Assembly (NCBI GenBank): GCA_022641835.1
Contig: CP048715.1
Span: forward strand, 620,001-684,000
Source of the DNA: Petasospora fabianii
Taxonomy: Eukaryota > Ascomycota > Saccharomycetes > Phaffomycetales > Wickerhamomycetaceae
Direction: 5' to 3'
DNA: 64,000 bases
Positions 61,885-64,000 of the stretch are shown in pieces. Numbering within the stretch: the first letter of the stretch is position 1; the number at the start of each line of letters is the position of its first letter. The notes under the pieces were generated by a model that was given only the letters and a program-made list of their open reading frames with translations, was not told where the DNA came from and did no database searches. A program made the translations under genes and the position numbers.

Positions 61885-64000
61885 ATGTCTCTCAAGACAT
61901 TACTCATCACATATGTGGTTGGCGGTCTTACACTTCCGCCATTACTCATCATTGCAATCCTCTACCTTTTCTTCACATTTGCTCCCAAGTTTGATGAGGA
62001 CAGCCAGGAGGACGATGATCTCACGGACTTCGCTACTAAGGAGTACAAGTCTCTCAGCTTGACCGAGCTTGAGGAGAAGGGTTCATCCGGAGTCAAGGCT
62101 TACAAGGCTGGATGGATAACTGTCACAAGGGAATATCACATATACTCCCCGGCTGACAAGGAAAAGTCCCAAGATCAGAAGGACGGTTCCAAATCAGCAT
62201 ACACTGCATTATACCGTTTGGTCAAGAACACCAAGAAGGATGGCAAAGACGGCAAGGATTCCAACGGAAAGGAGAGTGACGGGCCTTCGAGCCCTTCCTC
62301 TAGCAATACGTCGGTCGCCAAGACTGTTCAGAAAAAGAAGAACAGATACTTTGCTGTTCTGAGGCACGGTAACTTGTTTCTTTACAAGAGTGAGGAACAG
62401 AAGGACGTGCAACACGTCATCGTTTTGTCAAACAACATTGTTACAATCTGGCCAAGGGATCTCAGAGATGGTGAATTGTTCACTAAGAAGACTGCGATCT
62501 GCTTGCTGAAAAGAAAGGCAAAAAAACAAGTTGACCAGCCGCCGAAGAGCTCTGCTGCTTCGTTGAGCGAGAAGGAGTCCGAGGCCACCTACGATATCTT
62601 GGAGAATGGACACATACCTCCGGGCGGCATGGGTTTCTTCATCTACTGTGACACAAATTACGAGAAGGAGGATTGGTATTTCGCTTTGATCAATGCTACA
62701 AAGAGGGACAATTTTGAACCGACAGGAACTGAGCTCGACCATATCGAGCCGTCAATCTACGCTAATGCCTTGCACTTCAAAACTGCAGACATCCTCTCAT
62801 TGATCCAGACTCTACACTCGTCTGAAGGCCAACTCCAGACAAGATGGCTCAATGCCGCTGTGGGAAGAATCTTCCTTGCTCTTCAGTCCACCGATTTCTT
62901 TGAACGTGTTGTTGAGACCAAGCTCTTGAAGAAATTGGCTAAGATCAACAGACCCGGATTCCTCGAGGAGTTCCAAGTAAAAAAGATCGATATTGGTAAT
63001 GCTGCTCCATTCATCAGCTTCCCTAAACTTGAAACGTTGAACCCAGATGGATCAATGAGGGTATCTTTCAAGTTCTCTTACAGCGGTAAACTCTCGCTCC
63101 AGGTTGCTACCAAGGCCAACATATCCCTCGGTGCTGCTTTCAAGACCCGTGAAGTTGGATTACTGCTTGCCGTCACACTCAACAAGCTTGAAGGTCCACT
63201 TGTGATCTCTGTCAAGCCACCACCATCAAGCAGAATCTGGTGGACTTTTGAGAAGATGCCATCGATGGACTTGACTATTGAGCCAGTTGTCTCCCAGCGT
63301 CAGATCACCTACGGTATGGTTACCAAGGCAATTGAGAACAAGTTCAGAGACGCAATCAAGGAGTCGCTGGTGGAGCCATACTGGGATGATATCAGCTTCT
63401 TTGATACTACTGACGAGTTCTACAGAGGTGGTATCTGGGATATCAAGAAGAGACCAACCACCGACACGCACCAGGCAGATGATGAAGTGAAGGCTGAAGG
63501 TCTCGGCAGTGGCGAAGACTCAACATTGAGTGAAGAGGAGATTGCACACACGGATGAACATGTCGAAGAGACTCTCAATTCGGAGAATGCTGACACTACA
63601 GGCAATAACACTACCCTCCATAGTGAACAGGCTTCATTAAGATCTCGTGGTCCAAAGCCCAAGGGATCATTCAACAACATTTCCAACATCTCTAAGAGAA
63701 AGTCTGATGCATCTATTGCTACGACTGAGGATCAATTCTTGGCAGATGGGTCATATGTCAGCAGAGAGCCGAACAGAAGCCAGGATACTGCTTCTGATGC
63801 TGATTTGAGTGCTGGAACAAGCAGGAGCTCTACTATGCAACTCTTGTCTGAAGAGACTGCTGCTGGTAAGAAGGCAATCTCAACTGGACTGAAGAAGATT
63901 GGTAACTGGTATGAGAAGAACAAGTCGTCATCCAACAAGTCCAAGAAGGACAAGACCTACACACCTCCAGAAATGATTTCCAGAAGACGTGCTCCATCCA
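61885..64000 (+). CDS. NVJ2: SMP/PH-domain lipid-transfer protein Nvj2 (Tex2 family), 3' end outside the window
   Basis: Nvj2 sits at ER contact sites (nucleus-vacuole junction, ER-Golgi) and moves ceramide or other lipids. It starts MSLKTLLITYVVGGLTLPP, an N-terminal ER membrane anchor. A PH-like domain lies around KKNRYFAVLRHGNLFLYKSE. The SMP domain runs from about EPSIYANALHF through RWLNAAVGRIFLALQSTDFF, VKKIDIGNAAPFIS and SLVEPYWDDISFF. The final visible part is disordered (SGEDSTLSEEEIAH) and the reading frame is still open at 64000. The gene is therefore truncated by the window edge only. Confidence 0.88.
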   Translation, partial: MSLKTLLITYVVGGLTLPPLLIIAILYLFFTFAPKFDEDSQEDDDLTDFATKEYKSLSLTELEEKGSSGVKAYKAGWITVTREYHIYSPADKEKSQDQKDGSKSAYTALYRLVKNTKKDGKDGKDSNGKESDGPSSPSSSNTSVAKTVQKKKNRYFAVLRHGNLFLYKSEEQKDVQHVIVLSNNIVTIWPRDLRDGELFTKKTAICLLKRKAKKQVDQPPKSSAASLSEKESEATYDILENGHIPPGGMGFFIYCDTNYEKEDWYFALINATKRDNFEPTGTELDHIEPSIYANALHFKTADILSLIQTLHSSEGQLQTRWLNAAVGRIFLALQSTDFFERVVETKLLKKLAKINRPGFLEEFQVKKIDIGNAAPFISFPKLETLNPDGSMRVSFKFSYSGKLSLQVATKANISLGAAFKTREVGLLLAVTLNKLEGPLVISVKPPPSSRIWWTFEKMPSMDLTIEPVVSQRQITYGMVTKAIENKFRDAIKESLVEPYWDDISFFDTTDEFYRGGIWDIKKRPTTDTHQADDEVKAEGLGSGEDSTLSEEEIAHTDEHVEETLNSENADTTGNNTTLHSEQASLRSRGPKPKGSFNNISNISKRKSDASIATTEDQFLADGSYVSREPNRSQDTASDADLSAGTSRSSTMQLLSEETAAGKKAISTGLKKIGNWYEKNKSSSNKSKKDKTYTPPEMISRRRAPS

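Noticed and set aside
1-64000. Alpha idiomorph genes, CRISPR arrays, rRNA, tRNA, transposons or viral fossils
   Set aside because: I scanned both strands by eye for alpha-box motifs, B-box tRNA signals and transposase or reverse-transcriptase motifs, and saw none I could defend.

Overview
The window is nuclear DNA from a budding yeast (Saccharomycotina). All recognisable genes are yeast genes (VPS10, DIC1, RPA49, SLA2, SHE3, SRP54, CCZ1, ASA1, RTC4, AGP2, NVJ2, an MNN2-type mannosyltransferase). Introns are few, short, near 5' ends, and carry TACTAAC-type branch sites. CTG is read as leucine: CTG codons fall on conserved leucines in SLA2 (the HLNLL stretch) and in the MATa1 homeodomain (TPLQV). 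That argues against the CUG-Ser and CUG-Ala clades. A Pichiaceae- or Phaffomycetaceae-like yeast fits, but the genus cannot be fixed from sequence alone.

Region by region. 0.2-9.4 kb: an FGGY kinase, the sorting receptor VPS10, histone chaperone VPS75 and mitochondrial carrier DIC1. 9.8-12.1 kb: a complete MATa mating-type locus, with HMG-box MATa2 and homeodomain MATa1 transcribed divergently, each with one intron. 12.2-24.9 kb: RPA49, DPH4, an LCAT-like lipase, MRPL17, TEX1, RTC4 and SLA2. DIC1 and SLA2 are recurrent MAT neighbours in yeasts, so this looks like an authentic MAT region. 25.8-27.6 kb: a Zn2Cys6 regulator, followed by about 4.9 kb without a gene. 32.5-44.9 kb: a His/Gly-rich secreted protein, a GFD2-like exonuclease-fold protein behind a long purine tract, a mitochondrial-type membrane protein, ASA1, SHE3, SRP54, CCZ1 and an unknown protein. 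46.4-47.3 kb: a probable five-exon gene of unknown function that single-frame ORF calling would miss. 47.7-64 kb: an MNN2-like mannosyltransferase, a 3.6-kb gene-poor stretch, an acidic unknown protein, AGP2, two tiny wall or secreted proteins, and NVJ2 running off the right end.

The two MATa genes supply the cell-type regulators: a1 normally pairs with alpha2 in diploids, and a2 activates a-specific genes in many yeasts. No alpha gene and no second MAT copy is visible. The rest is housekeeping: SRP54 (secretion), VPS10 and CCZ1 (vacuole traffic), SLA2 and SHE3 (actin and mRNA transport), and RPA49, MRPL17 and DPH4 (ribosome and translation). No tRNA, rRNA, CRISPR array or recognisable transposon was found. 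The long gene-poor stretches are not strongly AT-rich and remain unexplained.
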